A DNA stretch of 64,000 nucleotides from JBKPNJ01 sp963695705 (GCA_963695705.1 CAVOHB010000004.1:372001-436000), one strand, 5' to 3'; shown: positions 8,243-16,071, numbered from the stretch's first letter. Made by a program: numbers and translations. Notes: generated by a model not told the origin, from the letters alone.

Positions 8243-8659
8243 TCATCGGGATGTCCAGGTAAAGAAAGCGATCAGGTTGCCGTCGAGGTCGAGCGTGGCG
8301 AACTCGCGGGTACCGAAATCGGTGTTGTCGGGTCCGTCCTTCGAAACGGGATGCAGCACCTCGCGATCCCTGAGCTCCTCGAACAGCGGGTCGACCCCCT
8401 CCAGGCAGACGCGGCAGCTGGCGGTCCCGGCGATGAACGACTCGGCGCCGGATCGGACCGGCCGATCGATAGCGTCGCGCTCCCGCCAGCTCTCGTCGGC
8501 CGCCTCCCAAAGGTGCAGGACGGCCTCGTCGCGGCGCACGACGGCGAAGCCGTCGTCTTGGTGGATCACATCGAAGCCGAGGCGTTCGCGGTAGAAGGCC
8601 ACCGCCGCAGCCACGTCGCGCACCGGCATCGCGGGAATCGTGCGGTCGAGACGGATCAC
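8243..8659 (-). CDS. VOC superfamily protein (glyoxalase / bleomycin-resistance-like)
   Basis: A 138-residue single-domain vicinal oxygen chelate protein made of two beta-alpha-beta3 units. The first unit begins TIPAMPVRDVAAAVAFYRERLGF; the second ends with FATLDLDGNLIAFF, including the conserved DLDGN turn. This resembles bleomycin-binding (BLMA-like) proteins more than metal-dependent glyoxalase I. I chose the GTG at 8659 because the fold starts just after it; an in-frame ATG at 8701 has only a poorly placed ribosome site. It lies 48 bp upstream of the ATP-grasp gene and could be the first gene of that operon. The ligand is unknown. Confidence 0.85.
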   Translation of the reverse strand: MIRLDRTIPAMPVRDVAAAVAFYRERLGFDVIHQDDGFAVVRRDEAVLHLWEAADESWRERDAIDRPVRSGAESFIAGTASCRVCLEGVDPLFEELRDREVLHPVSKDGPDNTDFGTREFATLDLDGNLIAFFTWTSR

Positions 8660-8767
8660 GCGCTCACCCTGACTCCCCCGCGCTGCGTCGCCTTGTGGCA
8701 TGGCAACTGAACCATCCCGCCTCTCTGGACACAAGTTGACGGCGTCCGGCCATGAGACAGTGCGGCC

Positions 8768-9064
8768 ATGTGGATCGGTTGGGTGTGCTTCGACCTGCTG
8801 CTCGGCGATGTTCACTCGTTGAAGGCCAAGCGCTCAGTGGTCCGCCCGCTGATCGCGCAGATCCGCCGGCGGTACGACGTCACGGTGGCAGAGGTGGGTC
8901 ATCTCGACCTCCACCGGCGCGCGGCGGTCGGAGTGGGGCTGGTGGCGGCCGACCGGGACCACATCACCGAGGTGCTGGATGCGATCGAGAGGCTGGTCGC
9001 CGGCCACCCGGAGACCCAGCTGCTCGCGGCCCGTCACGGGCTGCACAGCAGCGATGACGAGTGA
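8768..9064 (+). CDS. DUF503 family protein (YlxP-like)
   Basis: A 98-residue protein with the DUF503 hallmarks MWIGWVCFDLLLGDVHSLKAKRSVVRPLI at the start (positions 1-29) and VTVAEVGHLDLHRRAAVGVGLVA in the middle. In many bacteria the family sits in the nusA-infB-rbfA operon and is thought to be linked to ribosome assembly. Here it stands alone between two minus-strand genes, so this is probably an isolated paralogue. Its start has no strong ribosome-binding site, so a short or leaderless transcript is possible. The function is not established. Confidence 0.88.
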   Translation: MWIGWVCFDLLLGDVHSLKAKRSVVRPLIAQIRRRYDVTVAEVGHLDLHRRAAVGVGLVAADRDHITEVLDAIERLVAGHPETQLLAARHGLHSSDDE

Positions 9065-9074
9065 CACTCGGCGC

Positions 9075-9560
9075 TCAGACCCAGTAGGTGTCGTGCCGGA
9101 GAAAGAACTCCGCCTTCTCCTCGCCGGTCATCTCCCGGCCCGCCGCCACCTCGGCCAGTGTCTCGAAGTAGCCCTCCCGGGGCGCGCCGGGGGTGAAGAG
9201 CAGCAGCATCGAGGCCGGTCCCGACTCGTTGCGGAAACCGTGGATCCCACCCTCGGGGACGAACAGGAAGTCACCGGGTGAGCCGTCGACCCATCGGGCC
9301 CCGTCGAAGAGCGACACGGTTCCGTCGAGGACGAAGAACGACTCGGAGAACGTCTTGTGGAAGTGCGGGTCCGGTCCACCTCGCTCGGCTCCCATGTCCC
9401 ATCGGTAAAGACCGAACTCCCCACGGGTCGAGGCGTCGGTGGCGAGGTATCGCACCTTGACGCCGGACGGGTAGACGAGCTCCGGTCCCTGGCTCTCGGT
9501 ACGGAGCACGCCGCTGACCTCTCCGGAGTCACCGTGGTAGCGCGGTTCTGGGTACGACAT
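9075..9560 (-). CDS. Cupin domain protein
   Basis: A 161-residue single cupin. Motif 1 is PHFHKTFSESFFVLDGTVSLFDG (positions about 66-88), giving two His and a Glu as metal ligands. Motif 2 is PGDFLFVPEGGIHGFRN with a further His. Such small cupins are usually metal-binding dioxygenases, isomerases or sensors; nothing here identifies the substrate. The ATG is preceded by AAGGGGG. It is convergent with DUF503 (10-bp gap) and lies 47 bp downstream of another VOC gene in the same direction, so the two may be co-transcribed. Confidence 0.88.
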   Translation of the reverse strand: MSYPEPRYHGDSGEVSGVLRTESQGPELVYPSGVKVRYLATDASTRGEFGLYRWDMGAERGGPDPHFHKTFSESFFVLDGTVSLFDGARWVDGSPGDFLFVPEGGIHGFRNESGPASMLLLFTPGAPREGYFETLAEVAAGREMTGEEKAEFFLRHDTYWV

Positions 9561-9607
9561 CGCTTGCCCCCTTCTACGGTCGTTCCCGACCGAATCGTGC
9601 TGCGTGG

Positions 9608-9988
9608 TCAGCTGCCGCTGCCGTACGGCCGGGTGATGATCTCGAGGAAATGGCCGCTGGGATCCTCCCAGTAGACCCCGCGTCCCCCGTCGTTGGTGTT
9701 GATCTCGCCTGGTCGTCGGCGCATGGGGTCTGCCCAGTACGGGAGGTCGCGCCCGGTTATCCGGGCGAAGATCTCGTCGAACTCGGGTTCTCCGACCAGG
9801 AACGCGTAGTGCTGCGGGCTGACCTCGCCGTGGTCGTCGGCGAAGTCCAGCGAGACGTCGTTGTCGACCTCGACGATCAGGAACGGTCCGTACGACGTCG
9901 GTTCGCCGAGGCCGAGGATCTCAGCGAGGAAGGTCGCCGACTCACGCTTGTCACGGACGCGGACGATGGTGTGGTTCAGCTGCGGCAT
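9608..9988 (-). CDS. VOC superfamily protein (glyoxalase-like)
   Basis: A 126-residue VOC protein. The first module begins LNHTIVRVRDKRESATFLAEILGL with a conserved His at about residue 5. The second contains HYAFLVGEPEFDEIFARI, and the C-terminus has GGRGVYWEDPSGHFLEIITRPYG, where His and Glu would complete a metal site. A metal-dependent lyase or dioxygenase is therefore more likely than a metal-free binding protein. The ATG is preceded by GAGGAG. The substrate is unknown. It is one of two VOC genes within 1.7 kb, separated by DUF503 and cupin genes. Confidence 0.87.
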   Translation of the reverse strand: MPQLNHTIVRVRDKRESATFLAEILGLGEPTSYGPFLIVEVDNDVSLDFADDHGEVSPQHYAFLVGEPEFDEIFARITGRDLPYWADPMRRRPGEINTNDGGRGVYWEDPSGHFLEIITRPYGSGS

Positions 9989-10037
9989 GAGAGCTCCTCA
10001 CGACAGGTGGGTTGCGGACGGTGCATGTTGAGGTTGA

Positions 10038-10172
10038 GTGAATCGGGTCGGCCTGTTCGGCGAGCGCGCATTCCGCTTCGAAGCGCTGACCAGCTACATG
10101 CACGCCGTGCTCGATCTTCGCGTGTCCACCGTGATCGCGCTCGTCCTGGACAGAATCGAGAGTCCGCGCTGA
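10038..10172 (+). pseudogene. Possible C-terminal remnant of a TetR-like regulator in a 356-bp gene-free gap
   Basis: The interval 9989-10344 has no intact gene. Within it a 44-codon open stretch reads RVGLFGERAFRFEALTSYMH followed by a segment containing LDLRVSTVIALVLDRIE before a stop. The hydrophobic pattern and phrasing resemble the end of a transcriptional regulator's ligand domain, but there is no DNA-binding half and no ribosome-binding site. It could equally be chance coding-like sequence. The rest of the gap shows nothing recognisable apart from the ribosome site of the following EamA gene. Confidence 0.25.
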
Positions 10173-10344
10173 ACCATGACGAGCTGCGCGCTTGCGTGAG
10201 CCCGGCGGGTTCGCCGGGTAGTCCGGCACTCGACAACCAGCCGCGCAGCCTGAGGCGTCCTCGCGGTCGGCTACGTTGTCCTGTCGCAGCGACCCGGGGC
10301 ACCGATCCGGGACTCGCAGCTGACGGGACCGCGAGGGGAGGCCG

Positions 10345-11241
10345 ATGTCGCGACGGGCCATGTTGCTCTTCGCCGCGCTGTCATTGATCTGGGGGTTCCC
10401 GTACCTCTTCATCCGCGTGGCGGTGGATGACCTGGACCCCACGGTCCTGGTCTTCGGCAGATGTCTGGTCGGAGCGTTGACGCTGTTGCCGTTCGCGGTG
10501 CGGCGGCCGGGTAACAGAGCGGTCCTGCGCAGGTGGCGGGTGGTGCTCCTCTACACCTGCGTTGAAGTGGCCGGGCCGTGGTGGCTGCTCTCCGACGCCG
10601 AGCGGCACGTCTCGAGCTCCTTCGCCGGGCTGGTGATCTGCCTGGTGCCCCTGCTCGGCGCGGTGTTCGGTCTGCTGCTGCACGACGACGACCGCCTCGA
10701 CGGACGTCGAGCCGGCGGTCTGCTGATCGGCCTGGTCGGCATCGTCCTGCTGCTGGGCATCGACGTGAACCGGCTCTCCCCGTGGCCGGTGGTCGAGGTG
10801 ATGCTGACCGCGACCGGCTATGCGCTGGGCCCTTTCATCGTCGACCGAGCGCTGTCGGACCTGCCAGCCATCGACGTGAACCTCGTGGTGCTGGGCATCA
10901 CGGCACTGGGCTACCTACCCTTCGCTGTTCTCCGCCGCCCGCATCAGGTGCCGCCGATCCAGGCCGTCCTTTCCGTCGTCGTCCTCGGGGTGGCCTGCAC
11001 CGCGGTCGCCTTTCTCCTGATCTTCGCCCTGATCGGCGAGATCGGCCCCGGCCGGGCAACGGTGATCACCTACGTCAACCCTGCGGTCGCCATCGCGGCC
11101 GGCGTCGTGCTGCTGGGCGAGCACCTGACGGCGGGCATGCTCGTCGGGTTCCCACTCGTGCTCGCCGGATCCATGTTGGCGACGTGGCGGCGCGGGAGGC
11201 GGGAGCCGGTGACCGGCCAACCCGTATCACCGGCGGTGTGA
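10345..11241 (+). CDS. EamA/DMT superfamily transporter
   Basis: An integral membrane protein of 298 residues with about ten hydrophobic helices arranged as two EamA repeats. The first starts LFAALSLIWGFPYLFIRVAVDDLDPTVLVFGR, the classic DMT entrance, and the second contains GPGRATVITYVNPAVAIAAGVVLLGEHLT. Family members export amino acids, metabolites or sugars across the cytoplasmic membrane by proton exchange. The ATG follows GGGGAGG. It is convergent with corA. The substrate cannot be inferred. Confidence 0.92.
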   Translation: MSRRAMLLFAALSLIWGFPYLFIRVAVDDLDPTVLVFGRCLVGALTLLPFAVRRPGNRAVLRRWRVVLLYTCVEVAGPWWLLSDAERHVSSSFAGLVICLVPLLGAVFGLLLHDDDRLDGRRAGGLLIGLVGIVLLLGIDVNRLSPWPVVEVMLTATGYALGPFIVDRALSDLPAIDVNLVVLGITALGYLPFAVLRRPHQVPPIQAVLSVVVLGVACTAVAFLLIFALIGEIGPGRATVITYVNPAVAIAAGVVLLGEHLTAGMLVGFPLVLAGSMLATWRRGRREPVTGQPVSPAV

Positions 11242-11274
11242 CGCCGGCCGTCACGGTGCCGAGGGACCGGTGCG

Positions 11275-12291
11275 CTACAGCCAGCCGCGCTTCTGGAACA
11301 CGGCGTGCAGTACGAAGGACACCAGCAGCATGAGGAGGAGCGCGAACGGGTAGCCGAACCACCAGTGCAGCTCCGGCATGTGGTCGAAGTTCATGCCGTA
11401 GACGGTGCCGACCAGCGTCGGTGCGAAGAGGATGGCCGCCCACGAGGAGATCCGCTTGACCTCCTCGCTCTGCGCCAGGCTCGCTTCGGTCAGGCGCTGG
11501 GTCTCGTCGTTCTGCCGCTGTCCCACAAGCGTGGCGTTGACCGTCAGGATGCTCTGCAGCAGCACACGGAACCCGTTCGCCCGATCCACGACCCGCAGGA
11601 CGTGGTCCTCGACGTCGCGCAGGTTCTTCTGCAGCTCCTCCAGGACACCGTACTTGGCGAACCCGGCGCCCAGGCCGTCCAGCATGCCCCGGAGCGGCTG
11701 GGTGGCGCGCTGGAACTCCACGACCTCACGAAGCAGCTCGTAGATCCGCCGCGAGACCCCCGGGTCGCCCGCGAAGACCTGGTCCTCGATCTCGTCGATG
11801 TCGTTCTCCAAGCCGCCGATGACGGGCTCGTACTCGTCGACGACCTGGTCCATTACCGCGTAGAGCACCGCCTCCGGCCCCAGCCGGAGCAGATCCGGTG
11901 CGGACTCCAGCCGGCGGCGGACCCGGCCCAGGTCGGGCGACTCCGCGTGCCGGACCGTGACGACGAAGTCCCTGCCGGTGAAGACGTGCACCTCGCCGAA
12001 CTCCACCCGCTCCTGTTCATCGAGATACCGGGCGGGACGGAGCACGGTGAACAGCACGTCGCCGTAGCGCTCCAGCTTGGGTCGCTGGTGCGCGGTGATC
12101 GTGTCCTCGACAGCCAGGGCGTGGATCTTGAACTCCTCGGCCACCGACCGCATCTCGTCAGGCCCCGGACGGTAGAGACCGATCCACGCCATCCCGTGCT
12201 GGTCACGCAACAGGTCATAGGTCTTCTGCAACGACTCGGGTTCCGCGCTACGCCGGCCATCGACGTAGACCGCGTTGTCGACCACGCTCAC
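11275..12291 (-). CDS. corA: CorA family magnesium/divalent-cation channel
   Basis: A 338-residue protein with a long soluble N-terminal domain rich in acidic helices. Two C-terminal transmembrane helices follow, the first ending in the CorA signature YGMNF and followed by the periplasmic loop DHMPELHWWFGYP. The C-terminus is the basic QKRGWL. The family forms homopentameric Mg2+ or Co2+ channels gated by cytosolic Mg2+. The GTG start gives MSVVDNAVYVDGRR. It lies between the convergent EamA gene and the co-oriented dnaB, with a 138-bp gap to dnaB in which I see no gene. Confidence 0.93.
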   Translation of the reverse strand: MSVVDNAVYVDGRRSAEPESLQKTYDLLRDQHGMAWIGLYRPGPDEMRSVAEEFKIHALAVEDTITAHQRPKLERYGDVLFTVLRPARYLDEQERVEFGEVHVFTGRDFVVTVRHAESPDLGRVRRRLESAPDLLRLGPEAVLYAVMDQVVDEYEPVIGGLENDIDEIEDQVFAGDPGVSRRIYELLREVVEFQRATQPLRGMLDGLGAGFAKYGVLEELQKNLRDVEDHVLRVVDRANGFRVLLQSILTVNATLVGQRQNDETQRLTEASLAQSEEVKRISSWAAILFAPTLVGTVYGMNFDHMPELHWWFGYPFALLLMLLVSFVLHAVFQKRGWL

Positions 12292-12429
12292 ACCGGTCCC
12301 GTCCCTTTCACACCCGCACCAGGCGTATCCAGGTCGACCCTCACCTCGGCGGACGCCGCCGATGGTCGCGTCGGCTCTGAGCAGATTATCCGACGCGGCC
12401 GGGCCTGACGGTCATCCGGCGGCCGCCAC

Positions 12430-13833
12430 TCACCCCGGTGCCATGTCGACGAAGCGGGAGTAGTGACCCTGGAACGCCACCGTCACCGTGGCCGTCGGCC
12501 CGTTGCGATGCTTGGCCACGATCAGGTCTGCCTCACCCGGTCGGGTCGACTCGCGGTCGTAGGCATCCTCGCGGTGCAGCAGGATGACCATGTCCGCGTC
12601 CTGTTCGAGGCTGCCACTCTCGCGCAGATCGCTGAGCATCGGCTTCTTGTCCGTGCGCTGCTCCGCGCTCCGGTTGAGCTGCGACACGGCGACGACCGGG
12701 ACCTCGAGCTCCTTGGCGAGCAGCTTGAGCTGGCGGGAGAACTCCGAGACCTCGAGCTGGCGGGACTCCACCCGCTTGCCGGACTGCATGAGCTGTAAGT
12801 AATCGACGACGATCAGGCGCAGGTCCTGGCGCTGCTTGAGGCGGCGGGCCTTGGCCCGGATCTCCATCATCGACAGGTTGGGCGAGTCGTCGATGAACAA
12901 TGGGGCGCTCGACACCTCACCCATCCTGCGCGCCAGCCGGATCCAGTCATCCTCGGTCATCTTCCCGTTGCGCATGCTGTTGAGCGGAATCTTGGCCTCG
13001 GCCGACAGCAGCCGCATGGTGATCTCGGTGCGTCCCATCTCCAGCGAGAAGATCACGCTGGGCAACCCGTGCCTGATCGACGCCGACCTCGCGAGGTCGA
13101 GACTGATCATCGACTTCCCGATTGCCGGCCTCGCCGCGATGATGACCATCTGCCCGGCATGCAGGCCGTTGGTCAGCTCGTCGAGGTCGCCGAACCCCGT
13201 GGGAACACCGCTGATGCCCCCGCCGCGCTCCCCGATCGCCTCGAGTTCATCGAGCGTGGCCTCCATGATCGAGCCGAGCGGGAGATAGTCCTCGCTGCCG
13301 CCCCGGTCGGTGACCCCGAAGATCTCCGCCTCGGCCCGGTCGACAACCGAGTCGACCTCGCCCTCGCCGGCGAAGCCGATCTGGACGATCTTGGTTCCCG
13401 CGTCGATCAGCCGTCGCAGGATGGCCTTCTCCCGCACGATGTCGGCGTAGTAGCCGGCGTTGGCGGCCACCGGGACGGACGCGACGAGGGTGTGCAGATA
13501 GGGTGCCCCACCGAGCCGGGCCAGCTCCCCGCGCTTGAGCAGCTCGTCGGCCACCGTGATCGCGTCCGCCGGCTCCCCCCGGCCGTAGAGGTCGATCACC
13601 GCCTCGTAGATCGACTCGTGTGCCGGGCGGTAGAAGTCGCTGCCGTTGATCAACCCCACGACGTCGGCGATCGCATCCTTGGACAGCATCATCGCCCCGA
13701 GCACGCACTGCTCGGCGACGTTGTCCTGTGGAGGCGTGCGGTCGCCGTAGGAGGATCCGGCATAGGACGCGGCGGAGTGGGACGACGCGTCCTGCGACGG
13801 TCGGTGCGGACCGGGGAACTCCGCAACGCTCAC
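12430..13833 (-). CDS. dnaB: Replicative DNA helicase DnaB
   Basis: The hexameric 5'-3' helicase that drives the replication fork and interacts with primase. In 467 residues, the N-terminal primase-interaction domain begins TPPQDNVAEQCVLGAMMLS (33-51). It is followed by the RecA-like ATPase with Walker A ARPAIGKS at 234-241, Walker B LIVVDYLQLM, and the NRSAEQRTDKKPMLSDLRES arginine-finger region. Ala replaces the usual Gly inside the Walker A loop. The GTG at 13833 has a perfect AGGAGG 8 bp upstream; an in-frame GTG three codons earlier overlaps that box and is unlikely. No intein is present. A tandem repeat array begins inside the ribosome-binding site. Confidence 0.97.
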   Translation of the reverse strand: MSVAEFPGPHRPSQDASSHSAASYAGSSYGDRTPPQDNVAEQCVLGAMMLSKDAIADVVGLINGSDFYRPAHESIYEAVIDLYGRGEPADAITVADELLKRGELARLGGAPYLHTLVASVPVAANAGYYADIVREKAILRRLIDAGTKIVQIGFAGEGEVDSVVDRAEAEIFGVTDRGGSEDYLPLGSIMEATLDELEAIGERGGGISGVPTGFGDLDELTNGLHAGQMVIIAARPAIGKSMISLDLARSASIRHGLPSVIFSLEMGRTEITMRLLSAEAKIPLNSMRNGKMTEDDWIRLARRMGEVSSAPLFIDDSPNLSMMEIRAKARRLKQRQDLRLIVVDYLQLMQSGKRVESRQLEVSEFSRQLKLLAKELEVPVVAVSQLNRSAEQRTDKKPMLSDLRESGSLEQDADMVILLHREDAYDRESTRPGEADLIVAKHRNGPTATVTVAFQGHYSRFVDMAPG

Positions 13834-13842
13834 GCCGACCAC

Positions 13843-13941
13843 CTCCTGGTTACTACGGGCTCCTGGTTACTACCGGCTCCTGGTCACTGCGGGCTCCTGG
13901 TCACTGCGGGCTCCTGGTTCACTGCGGGCTCCTCGTTGGCC
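13843..13941. repeat. 17-bp tandem repeat array beginning in the dnaB ribosome-binding site
   Basis: Five consecutive units of 17, 17, 17, 17 and 18 bp plus a partial sixth. On the plus strand each unit reads CTCCTGGT(T/C)ACT(A/G)C(G/C)GG. On the dnaB strand every unit therefore carries CCAGGAG, and the unit nearest dnaB provides its AGGAGG ribosome site. The units are too short and too close to be a CRISPR array. Slippage-driven amplification of a translation leader is the simplest reading. Confidence 0.85.
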
Positions 13942-14025
13942 ACCGGCGCTGACCGCCCCACGTCAAACACCTGTTCGACACCGTAGTAGCCGCTGCCGAC
14001 ACCTGGGGCGACAGCCGCCGCCACC

Positions 14026-14083
14026 GTGCGGGACTCTGTGCGGGACCCTGTGCGGGATTGTGCGGGACTCTGTGCGGGACAGC
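14026..14083. repeat. 12-bp tandem repeat in the gene-free region behind dnaB
   Basis: Five units of GTGCGGGA followed by a variable tail (CTCT, CCCT, TT, CTCT, CAGC), four of 12 bp and one of 10 bp. It lies 190 bp upstream of dnaB and is unrelated in sequence to the 17-bp array. No gene overlaps it convincingly. Confidence 0.8.
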
Positions 14084-14565
14084 GAGGGCGAAACTGGGAA
14101 CGACCACGGGCGACAACCCGGGTGACGCTAGACCTGGCGCCCGTCGGTGTCCACGGCCGTCGTCCACAGCCCCTGTGCAACGGCGACCCGGACAAGGTGG
14201 ACAACGTGGGAGCAGCTTGTGCACAGCCTGGGCATGGCGCTGTGGAAAGCCTTCGGCCGACGGCGAGCCCGTGCCCGCTGGCCTGCCGCTCTGCCCCGTC
14301 GTCACTTGTGGACTGCGGAAACGGTGCAAAATCGGCTCGGAAAATCTCCGCCGTCTCACCTTGTGGCACCGACTTGTCGACATCCGCTGGACGGTCGGCT
14401 CACGCCGCGATCCACCGGCAGGCTCCCCCTGTCGCTGGTCATGACCGCCGGCGCCCTGTGCCGCCGCCCCGATAGTCCCAATACATTACGTTTCGCAAGC
14501 GCATGACTACACACAATGACCAAAGCACTTCCGGTGCACCCGATGTCACTCATACACTGGCCGCT
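14084..14565. other. Gene-free stretch with a cluster of DnaA-box-like sequences
   Basis: No protein-coding pattern is seen here; GC at third positions is low in every frame. Three 9-mers match the actinobacterial DnaA box TTGTCCACA at 8 of 9 positions: TCGTCCACA at 14160-14168, GGTGGACAA (complement) at 14196-14204 and TTGTGCACA at 14218-14226. Weaker relatives follow at about 14236 and 14310. The stretch becomes AT-richer near 14470-14520. It may hold the promoter for dnaB on one side and the membrane-protein gene on the other. Confidence 0.4.
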
Positions 14566-15195
14566 ATGAGGCCAGGCCTGATCCCCGGCAGGAGCCCGGG
14601 AATGAGCCCCCCGGGAATGAGCCCCCCGGGGATGAGCACCGTGTACGGCGTCGGTGTCGGCGTCGGGCTGGTCTGCCTCGATCCGCCCACCGGCGGGTTT
14701 GCCCTGGCCACCGCGGGCGTGGGGTGGGTCCTGCTCGCGCTGTGCATCGGGCGCCTGTCGCGCGCCGTTGGCACGCTGCCCGCCGCCTCGGTGATCGGCT
14801 GGGTCGCCGCAGCAGTCTGCGCGGTGACCGCCCTCCGGAGCGTCTCCGCCGGGTCGGCGGCAGACCCGATGGAGCAGTTTGCTCCGCTCGCCGTGGGAGT
14901 GACGCTGGCCTTCGCCGCACACGCCAAGGCAGGCCTGGCCCGTGCGGCCGGCGATCTGCGTGGTGTGCGGCACGCCGGCGTGGTCGGAACGCTCGGTTTG
15001 CTCGTCGCACTCACGTTCGCACTCGTGACGACCCTGGACGTGGCGGCCGATCACTGGCGGCAGCCGCTAGTCGTGGTGGTCGCGTCGGTGGGTCCGCTGG
15101 GGTTGGCCGCGTACTTCGCGCTGCTCAACGAGCAGGCGTCACCTGCCCCGGCTGTGCTCGCGGTCGGTCCGACCGTGCCCCGCCGCGGAGTCTGA
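14566..15195 (+). CDS. Hypothetical multi-spanning membrane protein
   Basis: I do not recognise a family. The protein of about 209 residues begins with a Gly/Pro/Ser/Met stretch containing three tandem PGMSP units. Roughly six hydrophobic helices follow, with very short loops (for example STVYGVGVGVGLVCLD and PAASVIGWVAAAVCAVTALR). An in-frame ATG at 14503 exists, but the 21 codons between the two starts have poor third-position GC, so the start at 14566 is preferred. A TACACT hexamer just upstream would allow a near-leaderless transcript. It is convergent with rplI. The low hydrophilic content suggests a structural membrane role, which is inference only. Confidence 0.6.
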   Translation: MRPGLIPGRSPGMSPPGMSPPGMSTVYGVGVGVGLVCLDPPTGGFALATAGVGWVLLALCIGRLSRAVGTLPAASVIGWVAAAVCAVTALRSVSAGSAADPMEQFAPLAVGVTLAFAAHAKAGLARAAGDLRGVRHAGVVGTLGLLVALTFALVTTLDVAADHWRQPLVVVVASVGPLGLAAYFALLNEQASPAPAVLAVGPTVPRRGV

Positions 15196-15198
15196 CCT

Positions 15199-15214
15199 CC
15201 GCGGCGAGCCGCGG
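15199..15214. terminator. Possible bidirectional terminator hairpin between membrane-protein gene and rplI
   Basis: CCGCGG-CGAG-CCGCGG forms a 6-bp perfect stem with a 4-base loop in the 68-bp gap between two converging genes. No T-run follows. Position supports a terminator; sequence alone is weak. Confidence 0.4.
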
Positions 15215-15263
15215 CCTGCGTTGCGGCCGGGTGCCGCAGCGCCCGGTCAGCCCGACTCCAGGC

Positions 15264-15710
15264 TCAGGCGGCGACGACTTCCAGGGTGACAGTGGCCGTG
15301 ACTTCGTCATGTACCCGAACGCTCACCTGGTGGCTGCCGACGGTCTTGATCGGGTTGCCGACCTCGATCCGCCGCTTGTCGATGTCCGGTCCGCCGGCTG
15401 CCTGCACCGCTGCCACAATGTCGCCGAGGGTGATCGCGCCGAAGAGGCGGCCGGTCTCACCTGCTCGGGCGGGGAGCCGGATCGTCATGGCCTCGAGCTG
15501 GCGCTTGATCTCCTGGGCATGGCCGAGGTCCCGGACGTCGCGGACATCCCGGGCCTTCTTGATCGAGTCGATCTGCTTCTCCGCGCCACGGGTCCAGCGC
15601 ATCCCGAAGCCTCTCGGCACCAGGTAGTTGCGGCCGTAGCCGTCCTTGACCTCGACGATGTCGCCCGGGGCACCCAGCCCCGAGACCTCTTGCGTCAGGA
15701 TGAGCTTCAT
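15264..15710 (-). CDS. rplI: 50S ribosomal protein L9
   Basis: L9 binds domain V of 23S rRNA and helps maintain reading frame. The 148 residues start MKLILTQEVSGLGAPGDIVEV, the classic N-domain, followed by GYGRNYLVPRGF. A long basic connecting helix and a C-domain ending VTATVTLEVVAA complete it. The ATG at 15710 has AGGAG 8 bp upstream. It is the last gene of the rpsF-ssb-rpsR-rplI operon, 53 bp after rpsR. Confidence 0.97.
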   Translation of the reverse strand: MKLILTQEVSGLGAPGDIVEVKDGYGRNYLVPRGFGMRWTRGAEKQIDSIKKARDVRDVRDLGHAQEIKRQLEAMTIRLPARAGETGRLFGAITLGDIVAAVQAAGGPDIDKRRIEVGNPIKTVGSHQVSVRVHDEVTATVTLEVVAA

Positions 15711-15763
15711 GCGGTGACTCCTGCCCAACGGCGGGTGGGGATGTGTCTCATGGTTGCTCCTGC

Positions 15764-16000
15764 TCAGCGCGCGGTGGACGTATAGGGCAGGAGCGCCATC
15801 TCCCGGGCGTTCTTGACGGCGGTGGCGACATCGCGTTGATGCTGCGTGCAGTTGCCCGAGACCCGACGGGCCCGGATCTTGCCGCGGTCGGAGATGAACT
15901 TGCGCAGCAGGGCCGTGTCCTTGTAGTCGATGTAGCTGACCTTCTCCTTGCAGAAGACGCAGACCTTCGCCTTCGGCTTGCGGATGACTGGCTTGGCCAT
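15764..16000 (-). CDS. rpsR: 30S ribosomal protein S18
   Basis: A 78-residue S18, which pairs with S6 on the 30S platform. The N-terminus carries VCVFCKEK, a Cys pair of the zinc-binding (C+) type. The C-terminal cluster has SGNCTQHQR and REMALLPYTS. The body KFISDRGKIRARRVSG matches the family. It follows ssb with a 127-bp gap that contains a duplicated hairpin element. Confidence 0.97.
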   Translation of the reverse strand: MAKPVIRKPKAKVCVFCKEKVSYIDYKDTALLRKFISDRGKIRARRVSGNCTQHQRDVATAVKNAREMALLPYTSTAR

Positions 16001-16013
16001 TGTGGTGCTCCCT

Positions 16014-16071
16014 TTCAGAGCCCGGCCGGTGGGCCGGAATGGTTCAGAGCCCGGCCGGTAGGCCGGAATGG
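16014..16071. repeat. Tandem 29-bp duplication containing a CCGGCC/GGCCGG hairpin between ssb and rpsR
   Basis: Two adjacent 29-bp copies (16014-16042 and 16043-16071) differ at one base. Each contains CCGGCC, a 4-base loop and GGCCGG, so the ssb-rpsR transcript would carry two consecutive identical stem-loops just before the rpsR ribosome site. Confidence 0.75.

Noticed and set aside
11255..11272. Short hairpin between the EamA gene and corA as a terminator
   Set aside because: Stem is too short and imperfect to support.
13843..14083. CRISPR-like array behind dnaB
   Set aside because: Units are 12-18 bp and directly abutting with no spacers; they are tandem repeats.
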